Shown: positions 9,942 to 18,297, counted from the stretch's first letter. The stretch is 64,000 bases of DNA from Pseudomonas sp. PSE14 (GCF_029203285.1 NZ_CP115669.1:62001-126000); one strand, 5' to 3'. Numbers and translations are program-made. The notes: generated from the letters alone by a model not told the origin.

Positions 9942-11327
9942 ATGTTGCTCGATTACCTGATCATGCTGGTCTACGCCCTGGGCATGCTCGCCCTGGGCTG
10001 GTACGGAATGCGCAAGGCGCGCAACCAGACCGACTTCCTCGTGGCGGGGCGCCGCCTTGGCCCCGGTCTCTACCTGGGCACCATGGCGGCCGTGGTGCTG
10101 GGCGGTGCGTCCACCATCGGTACGGTGAAGCTCGGCTACCTCTACGGGCTGTCCGGCCTGTGGCTGGTGTTCATGCTGGGCCTGGGGATCATCGTCCTCA
10201 GCCTGGTGTTCTCGCGGCAGATTGCCAGGCTGAAGGTCTACACCGTCACGCAGATCCTGGAGCAGCGCTACCAGGCGTCCTCGCGACTGATCGGTGGCAT
10301 CGTCATGGTGGCTTACGACCTGATGGTGGCGGTCACCGCGACCATCGCCATCGGCTCGGTGACCGAGGTGGTCTTCGAGATCCCGCGCATCCCGGCGATC
10401 CTCTGCGGTGGTGGCATCGTCATCGTCTATTCGGTGATCGGTGGCATGTGGTCGCTGACCCTCACCGACATCATCCAGTTCGTGATCAAGACCCTCGGCA
10501 TCTTCGCCGTGCTGCTGCCACTGTCGATCCACGAGGCGGGCGGCCTGTCGCGTATGCAGGAAGTGCTGCCGGCGGGCTTCTTCGACCTCGGGCACATTGG
10601 CCTGGACACCATCCTCACCTACTTCCTGCTGTACTTCTTCGGCGCGCTGATCGGCCAGGACATCTGGCAGCGCGTGTTCACCGCGCGCAGCGAGAAGGTG
10701 GTGCGCTACGCCGGCCTCGGCGCGGGCATCTACTGCATGCTCTACGGCCTGGCCTGCGCGTTGATCGGGGCCGCCGCCCACGTGCTGATTCCCAACCTCG
10801 CGGTACCGGAGAACGCCTACGCCGAGATTACCCGCCAGGTGCTCGAACCCGGCCTGCGTGGATTAGTGGTCGCGGCGGCGCTGTCGGCCATCATGTCCAC
10901 CGCATCGGGCTGCCTGCTGGCCGCCGCCACGGTGTTGCAGGAGGACGTCTACGCGCGCTTCCTGCGTCCCGGCGCGCCCAACGGCCTGCGCGAGAGCCGC
11001 CTGTTCACCCTCCTGATGGGCGTGGTGATGCTGGCCCTGGCGTGCCTGGTCAACGACGTCATCGGCGCCCTGAGCATTGCCTACAACCTGCTGGTCGGCG
11101 GGCTGCTGGTGCCGATCCTCGGTGCGCTGCTGTGGCGCCGCGCCTCGGCGCGCGGAGCGATCGCCAGCATCGTGGTCGGCAGCCTGGTGGTGGTCCTGTT
11201 CATGGCCATCGACGGCGTGCTCGCCAACACCCCCATCGCCTATGGCCTGCTCGCCAGCCTGGTCACCTTCGTGGTGGTCAGCCTCGCCGGCGAGCCGGCC
11301 GCCAGCCTGCAGGCGCAGGCCGACTGA
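9942..11327 (+). CDS. gpuP: Sodium:solute symporter, GpuP-like (guanidino acid uptake)
   Basis: A 461-residue polytopic inner-membrane protein of the SSS family with about 12-13 hydrophobic segments. It has the early AGRRLGPGLYLGTMAAVVLG segment after TM1 and the GVVMLALACLVNDVIGALS region late. CAGGAG precedes ATG 9942 at 9 nt. It is followed 26 bp later by the ureohydrolase and then a LysR gene, the gpuP-gpuA-gpuR order described for 3-guanidinopropionate use in P. aeruginosa. Substrate is inferred from this context; SSS sequence alone does not reveal it. Confidence 0.8.
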   Translation: MLLDYLIMLVYALGMLALGWYGMRKARNQTDFLVAGRRLGPGLYLGTMAAVVLGGASTIGTVKLGYLYGLSGLWLVFMLGLGIIVLSLVFSRQIARLKVYTVTQILEQRYQASSRLIGGIVMVAYDLMVAVTATIAIGSVTEVVFEIPRIPAILCGGGIVIVYSVIGGMWSLTLTDIIQFVIKTLGIFAVLLPLSIHEAGGLSRMQEVLPAGFFDLGHIGLDTILTYFLLYFFGALIGQDIWQRVFTARSEKVVRYAGLGAGIYCMLYGLACALIGAAAHVLIPNLAVPENAYAEITRQVLEPGLRGLVVAAALSAIMSTASGCLLAAATVLQEDVYARFLRPGAPNGLRESRLFTLLMGVVMLALACLVNDVIGALSIAYNLLVGGLLVPILGALLWRRASARGAIASIVVGSLVVVLFMAIDGVLANTPIAYGLLASLVTFVVVSLAGEPAASLQAQAD

Positions 11328-11353
11328 CCCCTTCACCCAGCAGGAGACCCGAC

Positions 11354-12310
11354 ATGTCCCATGACTTCCCGCAACCCCTGGACGCCGCCGAGATTCCCCG
11401 CTTCGCCGGCATCCCCAGCTTCATGCGCCTGCCGATCTTCGAGGACCCGGCACAGTTGGACATCGCGCTGCTCGGCGTGCCCTGGGATGGCGGCACCACC
11501 AACCGCGCCGGCGCCCGTCATGGTCCGCGCGAGGTGCGCAACCAGTCGAGCCTGATGCGCAAGGTGCACCACGTCAGCCACATTGCGCCCTACGACTTGG
11601 TGCGCGTCGGCGACATCGGCGATGCGCCGGTGAATCCCATCGACCTGCTGGATTCGCTCAAGCGCATCGAGGGCTTCTACCGGCGTATCCATGCCGCGGG
11701 GGCCATCCCGCTGTCGGTGGGCGGCGACCATCTGGTGACCCTGCCGATCTTCCGCGCGCTGGCCGCCGAGCGGCCCATCGGCATGGTGCATTTCGACGCC
11801 CACTCCGACACCAACGACCGCTATTTCGGCGATAACCCGTACACCCACGGCACGCCGTTCCGCCGCGCCATCGAGGAAGGGCTGCTGGACCCGAAACGTA
11901 CCGTGCAGATCGGCATTCGCGGCTCGATCTATGACGCAAACGACGAAGCCTTCGCTCAGGAATGCGGCATCCGTGTGATCCACATGGAAGAGTTCGCCGA
12001 CCTGGGTGTCGAGGCCACCCTCGCCGAAGTGCGCCGGGTGGTGGGGCAGGGGCCGACCTACGTCACCTTCGACGTCGACGTGCTCGATCCGGCCTTCGCG
12101 CCGGGCACCGGTACGCCGGAAATCGGAGGCATGACGACGCTGCAGGCGCAGCACATGATCCGCGGCCTGCAGGGGCTGAACCTGATCGGCGCCGACGTGG
12201 TGGAGGTCTCGCCGCCGTTCGACCAGGGCGGGGCGACCGCGCTGGTGGGCGCCACCATGATGTTCGAGCTGCTCTGCGTACTGGCCGACTCGATCGCTGC
12301 GCGCCGTTGA
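11354..12310 (+). CDS. gpuA: Guanidinopropionase (agmatinase-family ureohydrolase)
   Basis: A 318-residue binuclear manganese ureohydrolase that would hydrolyse 3-guanidinopropionate to beta-alanine and urea. Metal ligands are all present: GGDH at 123-126, DAHSD at 148-152 and DVDVLDP at 240-246. The N-terminus (PQPLDAAEIPRFAGIPSFMR) closely follows what I remember of P. aeruginosa GpuA and is less like GbuA (guanidinobutyrase) or SpeB. CAGGAG lies 8 nt before ATG 11354. It lies between symporter and LysR genes as in gpuPAR. A related substrate such as guanidinobutyrate remains possible. Confidence 0.85.
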   Translation: MSHDFPQPLDAAEIPRFAGIPSFMRLPIFEDPAQLDIALLGVPWDGGTTNRAGARHGPREVRNQSSLMRKVHHVSHIAPYDLVRVGDIGDAPVNPIDLLDSLKRIEGFYRRIHAAGAIPLSVGGDHLVTLPIFRALAAERPIGMVHFDAHSDTNDRYFGDNPYTHGTPFRRAIEEGLLDPKRTVQIGIRGSIYDANDEAFAQECGIRVIHMEEFADLGVEATLAEVRRVVGQGPTYVTFDVDVLDPAFAPGTGTPEIGGMTTLQAQHMIRGLQGLNLIGADVVEVSPPFDQGGATALVGATMMFELLCVLADSIAARR

Positions 12311-12385
12311 CCGCCATGGGGGTTCACGTGGCGGCGCCCTCGGCGCTATAACGAAAGGCCTGCGCCCGCCGCCGCGAGAACTCCC

Positions 12386-13312
12386 ATGCTGGGCAATCTT
12401 TCCGATATCGACCTGCGCCTGCTGCGCATCTTCTGCACCATCGTCGAGGCGGGTGGCTTCACTGCCGCCCAGGTGCGCCTGAATACCAGCCTGTCGCGCT
12501 TGAGTGTGCTGGTGCGCGACCTCGAACTGCGCCTGGGCTATTCGCTCTGCCGGCGCGGCAGCAGTGGCTTCCAGCTGACCGAGGAAGGAGAGCAGCTCTA
12601 TGAGGCGGCGCTCGGATTGTTCGTCGACATCGAGCGCTTTCGCGAGCAGGTGACAGGACTGGGTGGACGCGACCGCGAGGTGCTGCACCTGGGCTGCGTC
12701 GACGGCGTGCTCGGCCAGCAGTGCTGGCCGTTACCGCTGGCGATCCGGCTGTTCCGCGAGGGCAATCCGCGGGTGCGCCTGAACCTGCACACCCAACGTC
12801 CGGACGAGCTGGAAAACGCTGTGCTGGAAGAGCGCCTGCAGCTGGCCATCGGCGCCTTTCACCATCGCCTGTCCGGGCTCCGTTACCAACTGCTGTTCCG
12901 CGAGGAGCAGAACCTGTATTGCGCCCGCGAGCATCCGTTCTTCGAGCGTGCGGAAGACGAGCCGTCGCTGGAGCAGATCTGCGCCGCCGAGTACGTCGGA
13001 CGTGGCTACATGGCCGAGAGCCGGCGTCCGCACGGCCTGGTGTTCAGCCACACCACCAATGCCTACAGCATGGAAGCCATCGCCAACCTGGTGTTCAGCG
13101 GTACCTTCATCGGCTACCTGCCGACCCACTACGCCAGCGAGTGGGTGGCCGAGGGGCGCCTGCGCGCGATCCGTCCGGCGCAACTGGCCTATGTCTCCGA
13201 CTTCCATTGCGTGACTCGCCAAGGTGCGGAGCCGGGGGAGGCGCTGGGGGCGTTCCTCGATGCGCTGGCGCGCGCCCAGGCCGAGCTGGGAAGCGGAGTG
13301 TGCGCCCCATGA
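12386..13312 (+). CDS. gpuR: LysR-family regulator, GpuR-like
   Basis: A 308-residue LysR protein starting MLGNLSDIDLRLLRIFCTIV. The helix-turn-helix covers about 18-65 (GGFTAAQVRLNTSLSRLSVL), and the effector domain follows. It lies 75 bp downstream of gpuA on the same strand. In P. aeruginosa GpuR activates gpuP and gpuA with 3-guanidinopropionate as co-inducer; the same role is inferred here from order and family. Its stop overlaps the start of the next gene by 4 bases (ATGA). Confidence 0.8.
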   Translation: MLGNLSDIDLRLLRIFCTIVEAGGFTAAQVRLNTSLSRLSVLVRDLELRLGYSLCRRGSSGFQLTEEGEQLYEAALGLFVDIERFREQVTGLGGRDREVLHLGCVDGVLGQQCWPLPLAIRLFREGNPRVRLNLHTQRPDELENAVLEERLQLAIGAFHHRLSGLRYQLLFREEQNLYCAREHPFFERAEDEPSLEQICAAEYVGRGYMAESRRPHGLVFSHTTNAYSMEAIANLVFSGTFIGYLPTHYASEWVAEGRLRAIRPAQLAYVSDFHCVTRQGAEPGEALGAFLDALARAQAELGSGVCAP

Positions 13313-14040
13313 GCCCTTTGCAGGCCCTGCACGAGGATGGCTTCGTCCTGCTGCGCGGCCTGCTGGATGCTGCGCGGATAGCCGAGGTGCGTGGGCTGAT
13401 CGATGGCCTGCGACCGCTCCACTGGGACTATGAGGGCCTGGTGGATCATTACAAGTGTGTGTTCAACCGCTCGCCGCTGTGGCTGCCGTATCTCGACCCG
13501 CCGGGCCTGATCGAGGTGGTGGAAGCGGCGCTGGGCGGGGATTGCCATGTGATCGGCCAGACGGCCTGGCGCTGCCATCCCGGCTTCATCGGCGCGGAGA
13601 TGCACCAGGACTACCTGCCCGTCGCGCTGCCGGAGCAGGTGCTGGCAGCGGGATTCGACCTGCCGATGTTCATCACGACCGCACAGATCTACCTCGACGA
13701 CATCGACGAGGCGCTGTGCCCGACCTGGGTGATTCCCGGCAGCCATCGAGCCGGCCGCGCGCCGGCGCCCGATGAGCGCGAATGGCAGGGCAGGGCCGCC
13801 AGACCGGTGCTCTGCCAGGCCGGCGACTGCCTGCTGTTTCGCAGTGACCTGTGGCACGCCGGCAGCCGCAACCTGAGCCAGCGCACGCGTTACCTGCTGC
13901 AGGTGCACTATGGCCGGCGCATGGTTGCGCAGAAGTTCTCGCCCTATCTGGACTGGGCCTTCAACCCGGAGGTGCTGGCGGCCTGTACGCCACGACAGCG
14001 GCGCCTGCTGGGCGACCACGAGGCCGCCGAATACGACTGA
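13309..14040 (+). CDS. Phytanoyl-CoA dioxygenase (PhyH) family 2-oxoglutarate oxygenase
   Basis: A 243-residue Fe(II)/2-oxoglutarate oxygenase. The metal facial triad is visible as H99-x-D101 (EMHQDYLP) and H183 (DLWHAGS), with arginines at 192-194 suited to bind 2-oxoglutarate. A CPTWVIPGSHRAGRAP segment precedes the distal His, as in PhyH proteins. ATG 13309 overlaps the LysR stop by 4 bases, so translation is coupled to gpuR. Its substrate is not known; coupling to a guanidino-acid regulator suggests a related small molecule. Confidence 0.85.
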   Translation: MSPLQALHEDGFVLLRGLLDAARIAEVRGLIDGLRPLHWDYEGLVDHYKCVFNRSPLWLPYLDPPGLIEVVEAALGGDCHVIGQTAWRCHPGFIGAEMHQDYLPVALPEQVLAAGFDLPMFITTAQIYLDDIDEALCPTWVIPGSHRAGRAPAPDEREWQGRAARPVLCQAGDCLLFRSDLWHAGSRNLSQRTRYLLQVHYGRRMVAQKFSPYLDWAFNPEVLAACTPRQRRLLGDHEAAEYD

Positions 14041-14054
14041 ACCAGGAGGACTCC

Positions 14055-14456
14055 ATGGCTGCTGTGCATGCCGGTGGCTGCCATTGCGGGCAGGTCCGCT
14101 ACGAATGCGACGCCGAGTTGAACGACGTCGCCCATTGCCACTGCTCGATCTGCCGGCGCACCACCGGCGGCATCGTCACCACCTGGGCCACGGTGCCGCT
14201 GGGGAGTTTCCGCTGGACCGCCGGCACACCGGCCGAATACCGCTCTTCGCCGCCTTGCGTGCGCTACTTCTGTGTCAACTGCGGGGCGCAGCTGGCGCTG
14301 TTCACTGACCTCGCACCGGACACCCTGGACCTCACTACCGCGACGTTGGATGACGTGGCCGAGGTGCTGCCGAACCGGCATATCTGGGTGAAGAGCCGGC
14401 TGCCATGGATTCATCTGGATGAGCAACTGCCTGAAGAGCGTGAAGAGAAGCTCTGA
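14055..14456 (+). CDS. GFA-fold zinc protein (glutathione-dependent formaldehyde-activating family)
   Basis: A 133-residue member of the GFA family. Zinc cysteines occur in GGCHCGQVRYE (near residue 8), AHCHCSICRRTTGG (near 31) and YFCVNCGAQ (near 74), the expected three clusters. AGGAGG precedes ATG 14055 by 6 nt, 14 bp after the dioxygenase gene, so it likely ends the same transcript. Most family members are not true formaldehyde-glutathione enzymes, so the reaction is unassigned. Confidence 0.85.
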   Translation: MAAVHAGGCHCGQVRYECDAELNDVAHCHCSICRRTTGGIVTTWATVPLGSFRWTAGTPAEYRSSPPCVRYFCVNCGAQLALFTDLAPDTLDLTTATLDDVAEVLPNRHIWVKSRLPWIHLDEQLPEEREEKL

Positions 14457-14514
14457 GGCCAGTGGCAGGGGATTTCGCACATTGCCGCGATTCGGCCGAA
14501 GTCGCCTGGGTTCG

Positions 14515-14642
14515 TGTAGGGCGTATAACGTTCGACGTTATACGCCGGTTATCCCCGATTTCCGGGCGCTCCGAGCGTAGCCCTGGCACGGGGGCAGTTG
14601 CGGTGCATCGGCGTACAACCGCGAACGGTTGTACGCCCTACC
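14515..14642. repeat. Dispersed repeat with two strong hairpins (TAGGGCGTATAAC family), copy 1
   Basis: Starts TGTAGGGCGTATAACG and ends GTACGCCCTACC. The left hairpin, 14520-14546, pairs GGCGTATAACGT with ACGTTATACGCC over 12 bp. The right hairpin, 14610-14637, pairs GGCGTACAACCG with CGGTTGTACGCC around CGAA. A second copy is at 60614-60740 with a diverged interior. Confidence 0.8.
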
Positions 14643-14655
14643 GTGGAGATCCGCG

Positions 14656-14679
14656 CGTAGGAGCGGACTTATCCGCGAT
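14656..14679. repeat. Short palindromic repeat (GAGCGGACT core)
   Basis: CGTAGGAGCGGACTTATCCG, a variant of the unit that also ends both composite repeats (near 633-655 and 60951-60974). It lies just past the stop codon of the DUF4105 gene. Confidence 0.65.
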
Positions 14680-14694
14680 ACGGCTTGAGAAGCC

Positions 14695-16653
14695 TCAGGG
14701 TAACTCCAACCCGCCGGCCGCCTTGTGCAGCGCGCGCAGGTGCGCGCCGATCTGCTTGGTGTTGGCCTCCAGTGCCGCCAGTTCGGCGCGGCGCTCGGGC
14801 GTCAGCAGGGCGCGCACTTCGCGGTCGAGGTTGTCGCTGAGCTGACGCAGGCGCTTCTGCCGTTGCTGCGTCTGCTGCTCGAGGGTGACGGTTTCCTTCG
14901 CCTGGGGCAGTCCGTAGCCGCCGTCGAGCAGCTCCGCCGGGCGGCTGAGGAAGCCGCTGTCGTCGAGGATCTGCTGCAGCGTCTTGCCGGCGGTGGCCAG
15001 CCGGGTGTCGGCGCTCAGGTCGTCGCGGTTGCTCAGGTAGAGCTGCTTGAGTTCGTCCTGGGCCAGCAGCAGCTGGCGGCGCAGCGAGGCCTGTTCGAGC
15101 AGGAGCAGGGCGGCGCTGGCGCGCAGGTCGGCCTTGTCGAACCAGGGGCGGCGCTCGGTGGCGGGCAGCGCGAGCCAGTCTTCGACCTTGTCCTGGCGGA
15201 TGTCCAGGCGCTTCTTCAGCACGTCGAACATAGCCTGGTAGCGGTCGCGGAAGGAGTCGAAGCGATAGCCCAGGCGCAGGGCTTCCTTGGGGTTGTCCAG
15301 CACGCTCGGGTCGGCGATCCCCTGGTTCTCCAGCAGGCCGAGCACGCCATAGGGGGTGATGCTGTCCATGTTCTGCAGGCTTTGCCGCTGGATGCCGCTG
15401 CGCAGCAGCTTCAGGGTCTCCACGGCGCAGTTGTTGGACAGGAAGTAGTAGTTGCCGTCGTAGCTCCAGTGGCTCTGCGCGGAGCGCTCCACCAGGCTGT
15501 TGATCTCTTCGCGGTTCAGGCGCAGCGGGATCGAGGCCAGGCTGCGCAGCTCGACCTTGGTGTATTCCTCGATCACCTGCGACAGCGGCAGCACGAAGAG
15601 TCGCGACGGATAGGCGCCGGTCAGGCCGTCCCAGCTGGAGAGCTGCAGGTCGCCGACGAAGGCGCGGTAGGAGAGCACCAGGTGCCGGTCGAGGTCCAGG
15701 CGGCAGTCCGGCCCGCGCGGGCGGCCAGGCGCGCAGACGACCAGGCGCAGCATGGTGTGCCCCCAGCGGCTGGCGATGTCGGCGTTGGCCTCGGCGATGA
15801 AGTAGTCCACCTCGTAGACGCGCTCCGGGTCGAGGTAGCCCAGCGGCTGCTGGCCGAAGTCGCGGCCGGCGTTGAGGTAGGCATAGCTGCTGGCGCAGGC
15901 GTCGTGCGGGCGCTCGCCGAAGCGTGCGGCGTAGTAGCGGTACAGCGCGGGGCGGCGGCAGGCGTAGCTCGGGTCGAGGAGGAAATACTCCATGTTCACC
16001 GCGACGTATTCGCGCGGGTTGCTCAGCTCATAGCTGTCCGGGCTGCGCAGGACGAAACGGTTGTGCTGCTCGCGTTCGCCATGTTTGCCGGCGTACTGCG
16101 GCCAGCCGGCGAGGTCGAGCAGGCGCGGGTCGTCCGACAGCGTGAAGCGGCGAGCGGTCTGGCCGCGGCATTCGTCGGGCGCGCCGACACGCCCCAGGCT
16201 CTTGTCGCGCAGGGTGCAGCGGCGGATGACGCGGGCTTCGTCGGCGTCCCACAGGCGGGCGCGGTCGTAGAGGTGGGTCAGTTCGTGGAGCAGGGCGGCC
16301 AGCAGTTCGCGGCGCAGGGTGCCGTGGGTGCGCCCGGTCTGCTGGGTAGCGGCGCTGCCGTCGGTGAGCGCGGCGAGGTAGCGGGTGCTGAGGGCGATGG
16401 CGTCGGGGCGCAGGGCGCGGCCCATGCCGTTGCTGGGCAGGTCATCGCGCCATTGCACCTCGACCTTGCGGTCGAGGCGCTCGACGAAGGTGGCCGGCAG
16501 GGTCTGCAGGGCCTCGTCCAGCAGTTGCTGGCTGGCCTGGCGCTGGGCGCCGGTCAATCCGTCAGTGTCGAGCTCCAGGCGGAGCGAGGCTTGGCTGCTG
16601 GCGGCGACGATCAGTGCAAGGGCCGCCAGCCAGCGGCCAACCCGGAGCCTCAC
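14695..16653 (-). CDS. DUF4105 envelope protein with HELTH motif
   Basis: A 652-residue exported protein. A signal peptide covers about 1-23 (RWLAALALIVAASSQAS). The N-terminal region carries a zinc-protease-like HELTHLYD at 123-130. The DUF4105 / Lnb-type domain follows with RWGHTMLRLVVCAPG and the FLSNNCAVETLKLLR segment whose Cys is typical of that papain-like family. The C-terminal third is helical and charged (LEQQTQQRQKRLRQLSDNLD), probably coiled coil. It overlaps the upstream DUF2388 gene by 4 bases. Periplasmic; the function of this pair of families in Pseudomonas is not established. Confidence 0.82.
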   Translation of the reverse strand: MRLRVGRWLAALALIVAASSQASLRLELDTDGLTGAQRQASQQLLDEALQTLPATFVERLDRKVEVQWRDDLPSNGMGRALRPDAIALSTRYLAALTDGSAATQQTGRTHGTLRRELLAALLHELTHLYDRARLWDADEARVIRRCTLRDKSLGRVGAPDECRGQTARRFTLSDDPRLLDLAGWPQYAGKHGEREQHNRFVLRSPDSYELSNPREYVAVNMEYFLLDPSYACRRPALYRYYAARFGERPHDACASSYAYLNAGRDFGQQPLGYLDPERVYEVDYFIAEANADIASRWGHTMLRLVVCAPGRPRGPDCRLDLDRHLVLSYRAFVGDLQLSSWDGLTGAYPSRLFVLPLSQVIEEYTKVELRSLASIPLRLNREEINSLVERSAQSHWSYDGNYYFLSNNCAVETLKLLRSGIQRQSLQNMDSITPYGVLGLLENQGIADPSVLDNPKEALRLGYRFDSFRDRYQAMFDVLKKRLDIRQDKVEDWLALPATERRPWFDKADLRASAALLLLEQASLRRQLLLAQDELKQLYLSNRDDLSADTRLATAGKTLQQILDDSGFLSRPAELLDGGYGLPQAKETVTLEQQTQQRQKRLRQLSDNLDREVRALLTPERRAELAALEANTKQIGAHLRALHKAAGGLELP

Positions 16654-16985
16654 AGAGCGAGGATGGCTTCGGCCAGGGCCTGGTCGGAGGCCTCACGCGC
16701 CTGCGGCACGTCTTCGCGCAGCACCTTGAACGCGGCTTCCAGCTGGGCGCCGCGGATGGCGCCGTCGCTGCCGACGAAGCTGGCGGCGTCGTCACGGGCT
16801 TCCTGCACGATCTTCATGTCGCGCACGGAGGTGGTGGTGTCCGAGGTGAAGTCGATGCTGCGGGCGAAGGCGTTGGTGGTGATGTTGAACACGCGAATCA
16901 CCGACTGCGCCTGGGCGCCGGAAGCGCAGGCAGCGAGCAGCAGGCCGAGGATCAGGGGGCTCTTGGGGATCGAGCAGAGGCGCAT
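16650..16985 (-). CDS. DUF2388 domain protein (paralogue 1)
   Basis: A 111-residue secreted protein with signal peptide (about 1-26, LILGLLLAACASGAQA) and the family block EARDDAASFVGSDGAIRGAQ followed by LEAAFKVLRED and an ALAEAILAL end. Its stop overlaps the DUF4105 start (ATGA), so the two are translated together. DUF2388 proteins occur as tandem paralogues in Pseudomonas; function unknown. Confidence 0.85.
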   Translation of the reverse strand: MRLCSIPKSPLILGLLLAACASGAQAQSVIRVFNITTNAFARSIDFTSDTTTSVRDMKIVQEARDDAASFVGSDGAIRGAQLEAAFKVLREDVPQAREASDQALAEAILAL

Positions 16986-17022
16986 GGATGTCTCCGAAAG
17001 GGCAGCAGGAGCTGCTCACGAC

Positions 17023-17316
17023 TTATTGGGCAAGAATCGCTTCGGCCAGTTCCCGATCATTCGCCGCGAGTGCCGGGTGCTGCTCGCGCAGCCAGTGCAA
17101 CGCTGCTTCGAGGCGGGCGCCACGCAGCTCGCCACCGGTGGCGATGAACCCTGCCGCATCGTCACGAGCGCTGCGCAGCAGCTTGTTCTCGAACGGCGTG
17201 CTGGTCAGTTTGCTGGTGACATAGCTGGTCCCTACCGGGAACTGGGTCGTCTGGTCGAATGCCTGGGCAGGCAGGGCACAGAACGACAGCGGTAGCAGGA
17301 GCAGTAGAGGGCGCAT
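17023..17316 (-). CDS. DUF2388 domain protein (paralogue 2)
   Basis: A 97-residue protein from ATG 17316 (MRPLLLLLPLSFCALPAQA signal peptide). The block SARDDAAGFIATGGELRGAR leads to LEAALHWLREQHPALAAN and ELAEAILAQ. An earlier in-frame ATG at 17349 would put charged residues before the signal peptide and is less likely. It lies 37 bp upstream of paralogue 1 on the same strand. Confidence 0.82.
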   Translation of the reverse strand: MRPLLLLLPLSFCALPAQAFDQTTQFPVGTSYVTSKLTSTPFENKLLRSARDDAAGFIATGGELRGARLEAALHWLREQHPALAANDRELAEAILAQ

Positions 17317-17416
17317 GGGCGGAGATGATCGGAAAAGCACGACCGCCAAGGCTAACGGAATGCGTGGCCGAGGGCCAGCGCGACGCGCCGGGCGGAGCGC
17401 CCGGCGCGGGGAGGCA

Positions 17417-17737
17417 TCAGATGGTCAGGATGGCCTGTGCCAGCTGCTGGTCGTTGGCCGCCAGGGTCGGCATCTTGGTGCGGATGTGGCGCAGGGCGGC
17501 TTCCAGATGGGCACCGCGGATGTCACCTTGGCTCGCCACGAAGGTCGCGGCGTCGTCCTTGGCTTCGAGAACGATCTTGTCGTCCTTGAAGGAGTTGCTG
17601 ATGTTGGAGGTGGCATCGGAGGTGGCGCCGGTGGCACGTACCGACAGGTCGGTGGTGTAGACGAAGCTGGTGGCGAAGGCGCCGGTGGCGCAGCCCAGCA
17701 GGGTGGCTGCGGCGATCAGTTGAAGGCTTTTCTTCAT
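17417..17737 (-). CDS. DUF2388 domain protein (paralogue 3)
   Basis: A 106-residue secreted protein from ATG 17737 (MKKSLQLIAAATLLGCATGA signal). The block EAKDDAATFVASQGDIRGAH leads to LEAALRHIRTKMPTLAAND and QLAQAILTI. The frame is open far upstream but the signal peptide fixes the start. It is the first and least compressed gene of the DUF2388/DUF4105 group; 100 bp separate it from paralogue 2, room for an internal promoter or terminator. Confidence 0.85.
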   Translation of the reverse strand: MKKSLQLIAAATLLGCATGAFATSFVYTTDLSVRATGATSDATSNISNSFKDDKIVLEAKDDAATFVASQGDIRGAHLEAALRHIRTKMPTLAANDQQLAQAILTI

Positions 17738-17756
17738 GGAGTGGCTCCGGATAAGG

Positions 17757-17782
17757 CAAAAAAGGTGGCCGGGAGGCCACTC
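17757..17782 (-). terminator. Rho-independent terminator of the DUF1127 gene
   Basis: On the minus strand a GTGGCC/GGCCAC stem with TCCC loop is followed by CTTTTTT. It lies 45 bp past the DUF1127 stop codon and only 20 bp upstream of DUF2388 paralogue 3, so it insulates the two. Confidence 0.75.
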
Positions 17783-17826
17783 TACTGGAGCACAGACTAG
17801 CCAAGACTGATTCGCATCACCAGAGG

Positions 17827-18012
17827 TCAGCGCCAGAATGGTTTCGAGATTTCGGCGACACGCTCGCTGGGGCTGATGCCGATGTCGGCCAGTTGGCGGC
17901 TGTCCAGCTCGGCCAACTGGCGGCGGGTGCGGGTGTTGTGCAGCCATTGCCGAAGAAGGCGCCAGGCATCGGTCGGTGCGGCCAGGTGCGGGGCGGGCAG
18001 GGTGCGTTCCAT
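17827..18012 (-). CDS. DUF1127 small protein (left flank of the polysaccharide locus)
   Basis: A 61-residue protein from ATG 18012 (MERTLPAPHL), with GGAGGA 8 nt upstream. The DUF1127 core is TRRQLAELDSRQLADIGISP and it ends EISKPFWR. It is a paralogue of the gene at 41018-41224, which shares the MERTL start and the KPFWR end and has the same orientation; together they bracket the polysaccharide locus. DUF1127 proteins are small, basic and arginine-rich; some bacterial members affect RNA turnover or metabolism, but the role here is unknown. Confidence 0.82.
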   Translation of the reverse strand: MERTLPAPHLAAPTDAWRLLRQWLHNTRTRRQLAELDSRQLADIGISPSERVAEISKPFWR

Positions 18013-18077
18013 GGCGATGTCCTCCAGCTGTGTGGGAAGCGAGCGGCCTTGGAGGTCATGATTTCGCACCGAAGGTC

Positions 18078-18091
18078 TGACTCTCCAGTCA
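18078..18091 (-). promoter_or_regulatory. TGACT-N4-AGTCA palindrome upstream of DUF1127 (left)
   Basis: Perfect 5-bp arms with CTCC between, centred about 72 bp upstream of the DUF1127 start. The paralogue at 41224 has the same arms with a 4-base spacer at about 68 bp. The heptamer AACTGTA lies further out at 18134-18140. It could be a protein-binding site or a 5' leader hairpin; nothing decides between these. Confidence 0.4.
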
Positions 18092-18297
18092 CAGCGGAGG
18101 ACGATTGTTCTGGGTCAGTTCCAGGAAGTTCGCAACTGTATTGCTCTGTTATCGCGCCATCTGTACTCGCGGCGGAAAGGCTCTTGCCAGCGAGCCGAAG
18201 AACTGGTGCTATGCACCCCTTCCTTAGAAATTCGCAGTGGCGGCAACGGCTGCATCGATAATAAGAACCGCGCAGGAGCGGGGCCTGCGGTTGCATC

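Noticed and set aside
9842-11353. Long plus-strand frame running through the symporter gene into gpuA without a stop
   Set aside because: The gpuA frame is simply open upstream at this GC content; the ribosome site and family start place gpuA at 11354, and the symporter occupies another frame.
14725-17295. 856-codon open frame opposite the DUF4105 and DUF2388 genes
   Set aside because: It mirrors strong coding genes with signal peptides on the other strand; its translation is Gln/Val/Ala-rich with no domain, as expected for antisense of GC-rich genes.
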